A stretch of DNA of 13,898 nt from JAWXCF01 sp034440515 (GTDB lineage: Bacteria; Bacteroidota; Bacteroidia; CAILMK01): assembly GCA_034440515.1 (NCBI GenBank), contig JAWXCF010000070.1, positions 1 through 13,898 on the forward strand, given 5' to 3'. Below, piece after piece: positions 1 to 7,249 of this stretch; positions within the stretch are counted from its first letter, which is position 1, and each line of letters starts with the position of its first letter. The position numbers were made by a program, and so were the translations under genes. The notes beneath the pieces were generated by a model. The model saw nothing but the letters and a program-made list of their open reading frames with translations, did not search any database and was not told the DNA's origin.

Positions 1-15
1 CAATAATCTAGATGG

Positions 16-642
16 TTAAAAAGTGCTAATATCTAAAAATGATTGACAAAAGTCATATTCTTGGGCAATATTACTCGAAATAATTAAAGTTCTGTCCATT
101 ATCTCAGATTTTATTAAGTTTTGATACCAAATTATATTACTAACATCTAAATGTGAACTTGGTTCGTCTAAAATTACAATAGAACTGTCAAAAAGTAAAG
201 CCAAGCCTAGTTTTAGGCGTTGGATCATTCCACTACTAAAATTCTTAATGGGTAAACCTGAGTTTTCACTTAGTTTACATTTTTTTATGAAAAGCTCTAT
301 AGAGTATATTGGCTTTTTGAACTTACTGATGAAATTAAATATTTCAATGGTCGTAAACTCGGTAGGTAACTCTGTGTAGGGTGTACATAGGGTTAAATGT
401 TTATACCATTTTTCTACAGGTAGTTGCTTTTCATTAAATGACCAATTTACTTGCCCACTAGCAGGGGACAAATAGCCAATAATAACTTGAACCAATGTGC
501 TTTTTCCGCTACCATTTGAGCCTAGTATGGCTAATTTATCACCAGACTTAATATGAAAGTTTAAATCTGAAAAAATGAAGTTAAGGTTATAGTCTTTGCT
601 TAGGTTAGTTAGTCTAATGTCAATTGGAATTCTTTGATTCAT
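16..642 (-). CDS. Stand-alone ABC transporter ATP-binding protein
   Basis: This is a 208-residue nucleotide-binding domain with no fused membrane segment. It shows a Walker A motif (GSNGSGKST, residues 41-49), a variant signature (FSSGMIQR, about 135-142, in place of LSGGQ), a Walker B (IVILDEP, 155-161) and a D-loop (SSHLD, 162-166). The usual Q-loop glutamine is not evident: the matching stretch reads CTPYTEL (about 86-92). The switch (H-loop) histidine appears to be Asn191 (SSNIAQEY). It is the last gene of the lpx cluster, starting 3 bp after the lpxA stop. No permease gene lies beside it in the window, so its membrane partner and substrate are unknown. A role in export of an envelope component is suggested only by context. 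The family call is firm; the function is open. Confidence 0.85.
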   Translation of the reverse strand: MNQRIPIDIRLTNLSKDYNLNFIFSDLNFHIKSGDKLAILGSNGSGKSTLVQVIIGYLSPASGQVNWSFNEKQLPVEKWYKHLTLCTPYTELPTEFTTIEIFNFISKFKKPIYSIELFIKKCKLSENSGLPIKNFSSGMIQRLKLGLALLFDSSIVILDEPSSHLDVSNIIWYQNLIKSEIMDRTLIISSNIAQEYDFCQSFLDISTF

Positions 643-645
643 TGT

Positions 646-1425
646 TTACATTCTATAACCTCTCATTATCCCTCTATCAGACTTAGTGATGAAGCTTAAT
701 ATTTCGTCTCGTTCTCCTGTTGCAGGCAATTGGGTTTCAATAATGTTGACAGCCTGTGAAATGTTGTAACCCCTTAAGTAAAGATACCTATAAATGTCTT
801 GTATTTCGTTAATCTTATCGTTATGAAATCCTCTTCTTCTTAAGCCAATGCTATTTACGCCAGTATAACTTAGTGGCTCTCTAGCTGCTTTGGTGTAAGG
901 GGGAACATCTTTTCTAACCAATGAACCACCACTAATGATGCTGTGCTGACCTATGCTAACAAACTGATGTACGGCAGTCATTCCACCTACAACAGCAAAA
1001 TCACCCACCTTTACGTGTCCGGCTATGTTAACAGCATTTGCAATGATGCTATTTCTACCTATGTAGCAATCGTGAGCTATATGGCTATAGGCCATAAGTA
1101 ATGCATTATCTCCAACTATAGTTTTTAACTTGTCTCTTGTACCTCTATTTACTGTTACGCATTCTCTGATAATAACATTATTACCAAGAATGGCTAGCGT
1201 TTCTTCACCTCTAAACTTTAAGTCTTGCGGAATTGCTGAAATAACAGCTCCTGGAAAAATCTTGCAATTCTTTCCAATTCTGGCACCTTCCATAATTGTA
1301 ACGTGAGAACCAATCCAGGTTCCTTCGTCTATTTCTACATTGTTGTGGATGGTAACAAATGGTTCTATTACCACATTTTGTGCAACTTTTGCACCTGGAT
1401 GTACGTATGCTAATGGCTGATGCAT
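646..1425 (-). CDS. lpxA: Acyl-ACP--UDP-N-acetylglucosamine O-acyltransferase (LpxA)
   Basis: This cytosolic enzyme catalyses the first step of lipid A synthesis, moving a 3-hydroxyacyl chain from ACP to the 3-OH of UDP-GlcNAc. The 259-residue length is typical. Hexapeptide repeats of a left-handed beta-helix run from about residue 8 to 170 (for example IGSHVTIMEGARIGKNCKIFPGAVI). The catalytic His is His118 in the motif SHIAHDC, matching E. coli His125. The C-terminal helical part starts near residue 195 and ends in the family-typical RGIMRGY. The gene lies 16 bp downstream of lpxC-fabZ and 3 bp upstream of the ABC ATPase gene, so co-transcription is likely. The acyl-chain length preference cannot be read with confidence. 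Confidence 0.97.
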   Translation of the reverse strand: MHQPLAYVHPGAKVAQNVVIEPFVTIHNNVEIDEGTWIGSHVTIMEGARIGKNCKIFPGAVISAIPQDLKFRGEETLAILGNNVIIRECVTVNRGTRDKLKTIVGDNALLMAYSHIAHDCYIGRNSIIANAVNIAGHVKVGDFAVVGGMTAVHQFVSIGQHSIISGGSLVRKDVPPYTKAAREPLSYTGVNSIGLRRRGFHNDKINEIQDIYRYLYLRGYNISQAVNIIETQLPATGERDEILSFITKSDRGIMRGYRM

Positions 1426-1441
1426 TTATTTATTAGTTCAG

Positions 1442-2839
1442 CTATTTAGTTTTGATCATTTGTGCAACCATATCCGCCTCTGTAACTATTCTGTTACCTA
1501 CATAAATTTGACCTTTCATCATACAGATACCTCTTCTAACTGGGGCTGATAATTCCATTCTAATTATCATAGTATCACCTGGTACTACTTTATCTTTAAA
1601 CTTAGCGTTATCAATTTTCATAAAGTAGGTAGAATAGTTTTGCGGGTCATCTACCTGACTTAAAATCAATACCCCGCCAACTTGACCCATCGCCTCCAAT
1701 TGTAAGACGCCAGGCATAATAGGGTTGTTAGGGAAATGCCCTCTAAAAAAATCTTCAGTAATGGTAACATTCTTAATTCCAACTACATATTTTGGTTTTA
1801 CCTCAATTATTTTATCTACAAAAAGAAAGGGATGGTCGTGGGGCAAAAACTTTTTTATATCCTTAGCCTCATATATAGTTGGTGTTGTGCTAGGATCATA
1901 TACAGGAATTTGCTCATCCTTAATATGCTTTTGCATAATTTTTTTTATTTTTTTAGCGAATGCTACGTTAGCTGCGTGTCCAGGTCTTGCAGCCATTACT
2001 TGCGCCTTAATAGGTCTACCTACTAATGCTAAGTCACCTATTAAATCTAATAGTTTATGCCTAGCAGGCTCATTTTGATACCTAAGTTCTACATTATTTA
2101 GTATACCAGCAGACTGAACACTAATGTTGGGTTTGTTAAATACCTTAGATAAGTGATCTAGCTCTTCTTGACTTATTTCTTTATCTACCAGTACTATAGC
2201 ATTATTTAAATCACCACCTTTTATTAGGTTGTTCTTTAGCAATAGTTCTAATTCGTGTAGAAAACAGAAAGTTCTGCTTGCTGCTATTTCCTTTTTAAAC
2301 TCATATATGTCTGTAATGCTAGCGTGTTGACTGCCAAGTATGGTACTATTATAGTCAACCATTACAGTCATTCTCAGTTCATTTTGAGGCATTGCTATCA
2401 TTTCTACACCGCGCTCTGGCTCACTATAATGTATGTTATTTGGTACTTCAAAATATTGACGTTCTGCTGATTGCTCCCTAATTCCAACTTTCAGTAGAAG
2501 GTCTATAAATGGTTGGGCTGAACCATCCATTATTGGTGTTTCGTTTGCATTAATCTCAATTAATACATTATCTATTTGTAGGCCTGCTAGTGAGGCCATT
2601 ACGTGTTCAATTGTTCCTATTCTGGCATCGCCAATTGCAATAGTTGTACCTCTAGATGTATCTACCACATTATCTACATCAGCGTCTACTATAGGTTGAT
2701 TAGGTAAATCTATCCGTTGAAACTTAATGCCGTGATTTTCGGGTGCAGGCTTGAAAGTCATTTTTGAGGCTTCGCCTGTATGTAAACCAACACCCTCTAT
2801 GGTAATGGCATCTTTAACTGTAGATTGCTTTGTATTCAT
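1442..2839 (-). CDS. lpxC/fabZ: Bifunctional UDP-3-O-acyl-GlcNAc deacetylase / 3-hydroxyacyl-ACP dehydratase (LpxC-FabZ fusion)
   Basis: Two enzymes are joined in one 465-residue chain, an arrangement characteristic of Bacteroidota. Residues 1 to about 305 form LpxC, the zinc deacetylase that commits the cell to lipid A. Zinc ligands His79 (motif IEHVMASL), His261 and Asp265 (motif RHKLLDLIGDL) are present, as are the catalytic Glu78 and the general acid/base His288 (RPGHAANVAF). Residues from about 322 to 465 form FabZ, a hot-dog-fold dehydratase with catalytic His368 (RGHFPNNPIMPG) and Glu382 (LQLEAMGQ). The linker, about 305-325, is short. FabZ consumes the 3-hydroxyacyl-ACP that LpxA and LpxD also need, so the fusion fixes the stoichiometry of two competing branches. 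It sits between lpxD (30 bp upstream) and lpxA (16 bp downstream). Confidence 0.97.
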   Translation of the reverse strand: MNTKQSTVKDAITIEGVGLHTGEASKMTFKPAPENHGIKFQRIDLPNQPIVDADVDNVVDTSRGTTIAIGDARIGTIEHVMASLAGLQIDNVLIEINANETPIMDGSAQPFIDLLLKVGIREQSAERQYFEVPNNIHYSEPERGVEMIAMPQNELRMTVMVDYNSTILGSQHASITDIYEFKKEIAASRTFCFLHELELLLKNNLIKGGDLNNAIVLVDKEISQEELDHLSKVFNKPNISVQSAGILNNVELRYQNEPARHKLLDLIGDLALVGRPIKAQVMAARPGHAANVAFAKKIKKIMQKHIKDEQIPVYDPSTTPTIYEAKDIKKFLPHDHPFLFVDKIIEVKPKYVVGIKNVTITEDFFRGHFPNNPIMPGVLQLEAMGQVGGVLILSQVDDPQNYSTYFMKIDNAKFKDKVVPGDTMIIRMELSAPVRRGICMMKGQIYVGNRIVTEADMVAQMIKTK

Positions 2840-2869
2840 TATATACTATAAAACAAAATAGCAAAAATA

Positions 2870-3892
2870 CTATAATTGTTTGCCTTCAAGTGTTTGTAAA
2901 CGTTTGTAAATTTCAGGTAATTTTTTAAATAATATGATAGATTTTAAGGCATCTATCTTAGTTATTGCAGGTGACCCAAACCATTGAGACTTTGCCTCTG
3001 TAATGCTGTGCGCTATGCCAGACTGTGCACCTATTTGTACAGCATCAGCTATGGTAATGTGTCCAGATATCCCTACTTGACCACCCACCACCACGTTTTT
3101 ACCTATTACTGTACTTCCTGCTACACCTACTTGTGCAGCAAGGGCTGTGTTGTTTCCTATTTTTACGTTGTGAGCTATTTGTATTAGATTATCTAGTTTG
3201 GCGCCGTCACCTATTACGGTTTCATTTATTGTAGCTCTATCAATTGTGGTATTTGCACCAATTTCAACATTATTTCCCAATACTACTTTACCAGTTTGTG
3301 GTATTTTAATATAAGACCCATCAGGTTGAGGGGCAAATCCGAAGCCATCACTTCCCAACACAGCACCTGAGTGAATAATACAATTATCACCAATCTGTGT
3401 ATTAGCATAAACTTTAACCCCTGCATATATCACTGTATTTTCACCAATTGTTACGTTGTCGCCAATATATACTTGTGGGTAAATAGAAGTTTTTTTGCCA
3501 AGCTTTGCATTTTTCCCTATGTAGGCAAATGCGCCTAAGTATTTTAAATTAATTATTTCTACACCAGTACTCACGTAGTTTGGCTGTTCAACACCTGATG
3601 GTGCATCTTGTATGGCATTAAAAGCCTCAAGTAATTTGCCAAGAGTAGTGTAAACGTCTGCAACCCTAACTAAAGTAGTTGATATATTTGAAGATGGAAT
3701 AAAGTCTAATGAAACCAAAATTGCACTAGCGTGAGTGCTATAAATAAACTCTTCGTATTTTGAATTTGATAAGAAAGTAAGTGAACCCTCTCCAGCTTCT
3801 TGAATTGTACCAAATGATGAGATTTCTACGTCTGGATTTCCCTCTATAGTACCATTTATCCACTCAGCTAATTCACGAACTTTTATCTTCAT
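2870..3892 (-). CDS. lpxD: UDP-3-O-(3-hydroxyacyl)glucosamine N-acyltransferase (LpxD)
   Basis: This enzyme catalyses the third step of lipid A synthesis, N-acylation of UDP-3-O-acyl-glucosamine from 3-hydroxyacyl-ACP. An N-terminal uridine-binding domain occupies residues 1 to about 95 (KVRELAEWINGTIEG...), followed by left-handed beta-helix hexapeptide repeats from about 105 to 300 and a C-terminal helix. The catalytic His is His241 in IQIAHNVKIG, matching E. coli His239. I chose the ATG at 3890-3892 because MKIKVRELAEW fits the family N-terminus and gives 340 residues, the usual length. An in-frame ATG at 3914-3916 would add eight residues and overlap the HD gene by 14 bp. Either way the gene is tightly linked to the HD gene upstream. 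Confidence 0.96.
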   Translation of the reverse strand: MKIKVRELAEWINGTIEGNPDVEISSFGTIQEAGEGSLTFLSNSKYEEFIYSTHASAILVSLDFIPSSNISTTLVRVADVYTTLGKLLEAFNAIQDAPSGVEQPNYVSTGVEIINLKYLGAFAYIGKNAKLGKKTSIYPQVYIGDNVTIGENTVIYAGVKVYANTQIGDNCIIHSGAVLGSDGFGFAPQPDGSYIKIPQTGKVVLGNNVEIGANTTIDRATINETVIGDGAKLDNLIQIAHNVKIGNNTALAAQVGVAGSTVIGKNVVVGGQVGISGHITIADAVQIGAQSGIAHSITEAKSQWFGSPAITKIDALKSIILFKKLPEIYKRLQTLEGKQL

Positions 3893-3902
3893 CGGCGCAA
3901 AA

Positions 3903-5135
3903 CTAATCTTTAACAATAAATTGTTTGGGATAGCAAAGAAAATATTTAGTTTGAGTTAACGTTAATACATCGTTTTGAAACGGTAAAGAAAGCTCATTAA
4001 AAGCCTTAATTACCCCTTGCTTTTGCAATATGTTAATATGTAAAGCATCCTTATTGTAAGCAGTATTGCCCATCGGCTCACAGAATACGAAATATGCTGC
4101 CTCATTCATAGAAATTTTAAATTCTCTTGAAACCATTAATTGAAGACTTTCAATTAAATCATTATCAGGTTCATTCTCAAGTATATCTACGTGTAATAAT
4201 TGTCTTTGTATGAGATATTTGCTTAAAGTACTTAGTGTAAAATCGCTATGTTTTTGCCAATTTTTTATGGTAATTGTAACATCATTATCATCAATAGCTA
4301 GATAATTTTCTAATAGTTGTTCTGAATTTTCATCACTAATAACAGAATTTCTATTTAAAAAATAATCTAAACCTTCACTACAATTTACAAGATACGATTG
4401 ATTCTTTAATTCTTTAGCACGCCTAATTATCCTTATTAATAATAGTTCTGCTCCAACTACCGCCTTATGTAAATACACCTGCCAATACATTACCCGTCTA
4501 GCCAATAGGTAACTTTCTACGCTGTATATCCCTTTAGCCTCTACTACCAATTTTTGATTGCTAACATTCAGAAGTTCTATGATTCGTTCTGAACCTATCG
4601 CACCCTCTTGCACACCTGTGTAGTAACTGTCTCTGCGTAAATAGTCTAACCTATCAACATCTAGCTGACTACTGATTAGTTCGTGTAGGAATTTTTTAGG
4701 ATACTCATTTTTAAATATGGCAATTGCAGTATTCATACATTCATCTCGACCTGTACTTAATCTGTTCATAATGTGCAGAGTTAACTGCTCGTGACTTACA
4801 TTTTCTACCAATTCATATTCTAATGAGTGACTATATGGACCGTGACCCACATCGTGAAGTAAAACAGCGGCAACTAGTGCCTCCTCTTCAAGTGAAGTAA
4901 TAGCAATTCCCTTTGCCCTGAGTGAATTAACGGCACTACTACTTAACCAAGCAGCACCTAATGCGTGATGAAACCGTGTATGTAATGCCCCTGGATAAAC
5001 CAAATGAGCTAAACCTAATTGACGTATATACCTTAGCCTTTGAAAATAAGGGTGGTCTATAATTTGTATGGGAAGGTTACCGGGAAAACGTACAAATCCG
5101 TAAATCGGGTCGTTAAAAATTTTAATATTGCTCAA
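3903..5135 (-). CDS. HD-domain phosphohydrolase (COG1078/SAMHD1-like)
   Basis: The protein has 410 residues. Metal-binding HD residues are in place: His57 (TRFHHALG), the His94-Asp95 pair (LLHDVGHGPYSH) and Asp161 (LDVDRLDYLRRDS), the pattern of the COG1078/SAMHD1-like group. Members hydrolyse nucleotides, including dNTPs in SAMHD1; the substrate here is unknown. The C-terminal half (about 190-410) is helical and less conserved. The start is a TTG at 5133-5135, directly preceded by an in-frame TAG. No in-frame Met occurs until about residue 123, and the N-terminus (KIFNDPIYGF) matches the family, so the TTG start is well supported. It is the first gene of the lpx cluster and is divergent from porX. 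Its steady placement before lpxD in Bacteroidota, as I recall it, suggests a shared promoter more than a shared pathway. Confidence 0.9.
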   Translation of the reverse strand: MSNIKIFNDPIYGFVRFPGNLPIQIIDHPYFQRLRYIRQLGLAHLVYPGALHTRFHHALGAAWLSSSAVNSLRAKGIAITSLEEEALVAAVLLHDVGHGPYSHSLEYELVENVSHEQLTLHIMNRLSTGRDECMNTAIAIFKNEYPKKFLHELISSQLDVDRLDYLRRDSYYTGVQEGAIGSERIIELLNVSNQKLVVEAKGIYSVESYLLARRVMYWQVYLHKAVVGAELLLIRIIRRAKELKNQSYLVNCSEGLDYFLNRNSVISDENSEQLLENYLAIDDNDVTITIKNWQKHSDFTLSTLSKYLIQRQLLHVDILENEPDNDLIESLQLMVSREFKISMNEAAYFVFCEPMGNTAYNKDALHINILQKQGVIKAFNELSLPFQNDVLTLTQTKYFLCYPKQFIVKD

Positions 5136-5222
5136 CTAGATCATATTGATAATACAGTACAAATTAAAACGTTAATAACCCTTATACACTTTAATTACAT
5201 ATAAAATTAACAACTTAGCAAA
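5136..5222. promoter_or_regulatory. Divergent intergenic region between the lpx cluster and porX
   Basis: These 87 very AT-rich bases separate two divergently transcribed clusters, so promoters for both should lie here or just inside the flanking genes. I found no good match to the Bacteroidota promoter (TTG, 17-23 bases, TAnnTTTG) on either strand. The nearest -7-like stretch on the minus strand is TTAATTTG, without a well-placed TTG. The call rests on gene orientation only. Confidence 0.45.
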
Positions 5223-6770
5223 ATGGCAGAAATTCTTTGGGCTGATGATGAGATTGATTTATTAAAACCACATATTCTATTTCTAGAAAATAAAGGTTAC
5301 ACGATTACCCAAGTAAAAAGCGGGGTAGATGCTATAGAGGCCTGTGAAAACAAACATTTTGATGTTGTATTTTTAGATGAGCATATGCCAGGTTTATCTG
5401 GACTAGAGGCATTAGTTAAAATAAAGGAACACAGTCCCCAACTTCCTGTTGTAATGATTACCAAGAGCGAGGAGGAAATGGTGATGGAAGATGCAATTGG
5501 AAGCCAAATAGCAGATTATCTTATTAAGCCTGTAAATCCAAACCAGATATTGCTATCGCTAAAGAAATTATTAGAGAACAAAAGGCTAGTTAGTGAAAAG
5601 GTAACTATGCAGTATCAACAAGATTTTGGCCAATTATCTATGCGGGTAAATGACAAGTTGAACGCAGATGAATGGATAGAAACATTTAAAAAACTTACCC
5701 ATTGGGCAATAGAGCTAGAGAAAAGTGAAGCTGGGGGAATGAAAATGGTGCTAGATAGCCAAAGAAATGAGGCAAGTGGAAATTTCAATAAATTTATTCA
5801 GAATAATTATTTAGACTGGATGAATAATAAACACGTAGATGTTCCCGTAATGTCACACAATCTAATGGAGCGGAAAATATTGCCATTACTAGACAATGAC
5901 GGTCCGTTATACTTTTTCTTAATTGACAATTTACGTTATGACCAATGGAAAGCAATAGAGGGTCATTTAACAGATTCATATAGAGTCATTAATGAAGATT
6001 TGTATTATGGAATATTGCCTACTAGTACACAATATGCTCGTAATGCACTATTTGCAGGAATCACACCACTTGAAATTTCAAAACGTTTTCCTAGTATGTG
6101 GGTAAACGATGAAGAGGAAGGTGGTAAAAACCTGCACGAGGAGGCTTTTTTAAGGGATTTTTTTACCAGAAGGCGTATGGATATGAAAATTAGCTATCAT
6201 AAAATAACCAATTTAGATGCTGGCAGACAATTAAGTGATAACATTAATAATTTGAGCCAGAATAAGTTAAATGTAATTGTATATAATTTCGTTGACTTGC
6301 TTAGCCACGTTAGGACAGAAATGACTGCAATTAAGGAATTAGCTGAAGACGAGATAGCATATAGAGCATTAACCAAAACTTGGTTTTTGCACTCTCCCTT
6401 GGCAGATATGCTAAAGAAATTAGCAGCTAAAAATGCCAATGTTTTCATAACAACTGACCACGGATCAGTATTGGTAAGGAAGCCAACTAAAATAATTGGC
6501 GATAGAAATACTACCACTAACCTAAGGTACAAGACAGGTAAGAACCTTAATTTCTCTGGAAAAGAGGTATTCGAAGTTAATAAACCAGAGGATGTTGGAC
6601 TACCTAGGCAACACGTTAGCAGCACATTTGCCTTTGCAACAGAGGATTACTTCTTTGTATATCCAAATAACTATAACTATTACGTAAATTATTATAAGAA
6701 TACTTTTCAGCACGGAGGAGCATCCATTGACGAAATGTTGATTCCTGCCATATATCTTAAGGCAAAATAA
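5223..6770 (+). CDS. porX: PorX-type response regulator with PglZ (alkaline phosphatase superfamily) effector domain
   Basis: The protein has 515 residues. The N-terminal receiver domain (1 to about 120) has the acidic pair Asp8/Asp9, phospho-acceptor Asp52 (VVFLDEHMPG), Thr80 and Lys102 (IKPV). After a helical linker (about 120-205) comes a PglZ domain (about 206-515). Its likely metal and catalytic residues are Asp235 (IDNLRYDQW), a Thr/Ser cluster at 266-269 (PTSTQYARNALFAG), Asp358 and His362 (NFVDLLSHVR), Asp412 and His413 (TTDHGS) and His497 (QHGGASIDEM). PorX pairs with the sensor kinase PorY, controls type IX secretion genes in Porphyromonas and Flavobacterium, and has reported zinc-dependent oligonucleotide phosphodiesterase activity. 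No porY is in the window. It leads the porX-tsaE-ald cluster. There is no HTH DNA-binding domain, as expected for PorX. Confidence 0.95.
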   Translation: MAEILWADDEIDLLKPHILFLENKGYTITQVKSGVDAIEACENKHFDVVFLDEHMPGLSGLEALVKIKEHSPQLPVVMITKSEEEMVMEDAIGSQIADYLIKPVNPNQILLSLKKLLENKRLVSEKVTMQYQQDFGQLSMRVNDKLNADEWIETFKKLTHWAIELEKSEAGGMKMVLDSQRNEASGNFNKFIQNNYLDWMNNKHVDVPVMSHNLMERKILPLLDNDGPLYFFLIDNLRYDQWKAIEGHLTDSYRVINEDLYYGILPTSTQYARNALFAGITPLEISKRFPSMWVNDEEEGGKNLHEEAFLRDFFTRRRMDMKISYHKITNLDAGRQLSDNINNLSQNKLNVIVYNFVDLLSHVRTEMTAIKELAEDEIAYRALTKTWFLHSPLADMLKKLAAKNANVFITTDHGSVLVRKPTKIIGDRNTTTNLRYKTGKNLNFSGKEVFEVNKPEDVGLPRQHVSSTFAFATEDYFFVYPNNYNYYVNYYKNTFQHGGASIDEMLIPAIYLKAK

Positions 6771-6785
6771 TTTGGTACAAAGAGC

Positions 6786-7247
6786 GTGAAGTTATTGAAG
6801 CAATATAAAATAGAAGATGAATCTGAATTGCTACCTATAATTGACTGTATAGAAGAAACAAGGGTTAAATACAAAATTCGTATCATTCTGCTAGAGGGCG
6901 AGTTAGGCTCAGGTAAAACTACATTTGTAAAGCACTTTCTTAATAAGATTTATGATGTAAAAGAAGCAGTTACAAGTCCAACTTTTACTATCGTTAATGA
7001 GTATGTTATAGATAATCAATTGATATTGCATTTTGACTTGTATAGATTGAAAGATGAATTTGATTTGGTAGAAATCGGATTTGATGAATATCTTAATAAG
7101 TCCATATTATGTTTTATTGAATGGTCTGCAATTGCGCATTCAATTTTAGATGAATTTTTACCCTTAATTGTCGTTAAATTTGTAAAACAAGATACTTTCA
7201 GGACAATAGATGTTCTGCTAATAGATGATTCAGAGGAGGATAATTAG
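6786..7247 (+). CDS. tsaE: tRNA threonylcarbamoyladenosine biosynthesis ATPase TsaE
   Basis: TsaE is the P-loop ATPase that works with TsaB and TsaD to make the t6A37 modification of ANN-decoding tRNAs. The Walker A is GELGSGKTT (38-46). The family motifs TSPTFTIVNEY (63-73), HFDLYRL (82-88) and IEWSAIA (111-117) are all present. The length of 153 residues is typical. The start is a GTG: the frame is closed by the porX stop codon itself 15 bp upstream, and the protein contains no internal Met, so GTG is the only sensible start. It lies 15 bp after porX and 2 bp before ald, so the three genes are probably co-transcribed, although their functions look unrelated. Confidence 0.94.
   Translation: MKLLKQYKIEDESELLPIIDCIEETRVKYKIRIILLEGELGSGKTTFVKHFLNKIYDVKEAVTSPTFTIVNEYVIDNQLILHFDLYRLKDEFDLVEIGFDEYLNKSILCFIEWSAIAHSILDEFLPLIVVKFVKQDTFRTIDVLLIDDSEEDN
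7234..7239 (+). promoter_or_regulatory. Shine-Dalgarno-like AGGAGG before ald
   Basis: A perfect AGGAGG lies inside the 3' end of tsaE, 10 bases before the ald ATG. Bacteroidota rarely use Shine-Dalgarno pairing, and the same bases encode the acidic SEED tail of TsaE, so this may be coincidence. Confidence 0.3.
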
Positions 7248-7249
7248 AT

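Noticed and set aside
1725..2078. 117-codon open frame on the plus strand, antisense to lpxC-fabZ
   Set aside because: It overlaps catalytic FabZ and LpxC sequence and has no recognisable domain.
646..3892. Repeated short motifs in lpxA and lpxD as DNA repeats
   Set aside because: They are protein hexapeptide repeats of the left-handed beta-helix, not DNA repeats or a CRISPR array.
5136..5222. Canonical Bacteroidota promoters (TTG, 17-23 bases, TAnnTTTG) for the lpx and porX clusters
   Set aside because: No correctly spaced pair could be found on either strand, so no specific promoter is called.
6197..6625. 142-codon open frame on the minus strand inside porX
   Set aside because: It lies entirely within the strongly conserved PglZ domain, shows no motif of its own and is an antisense shadow.
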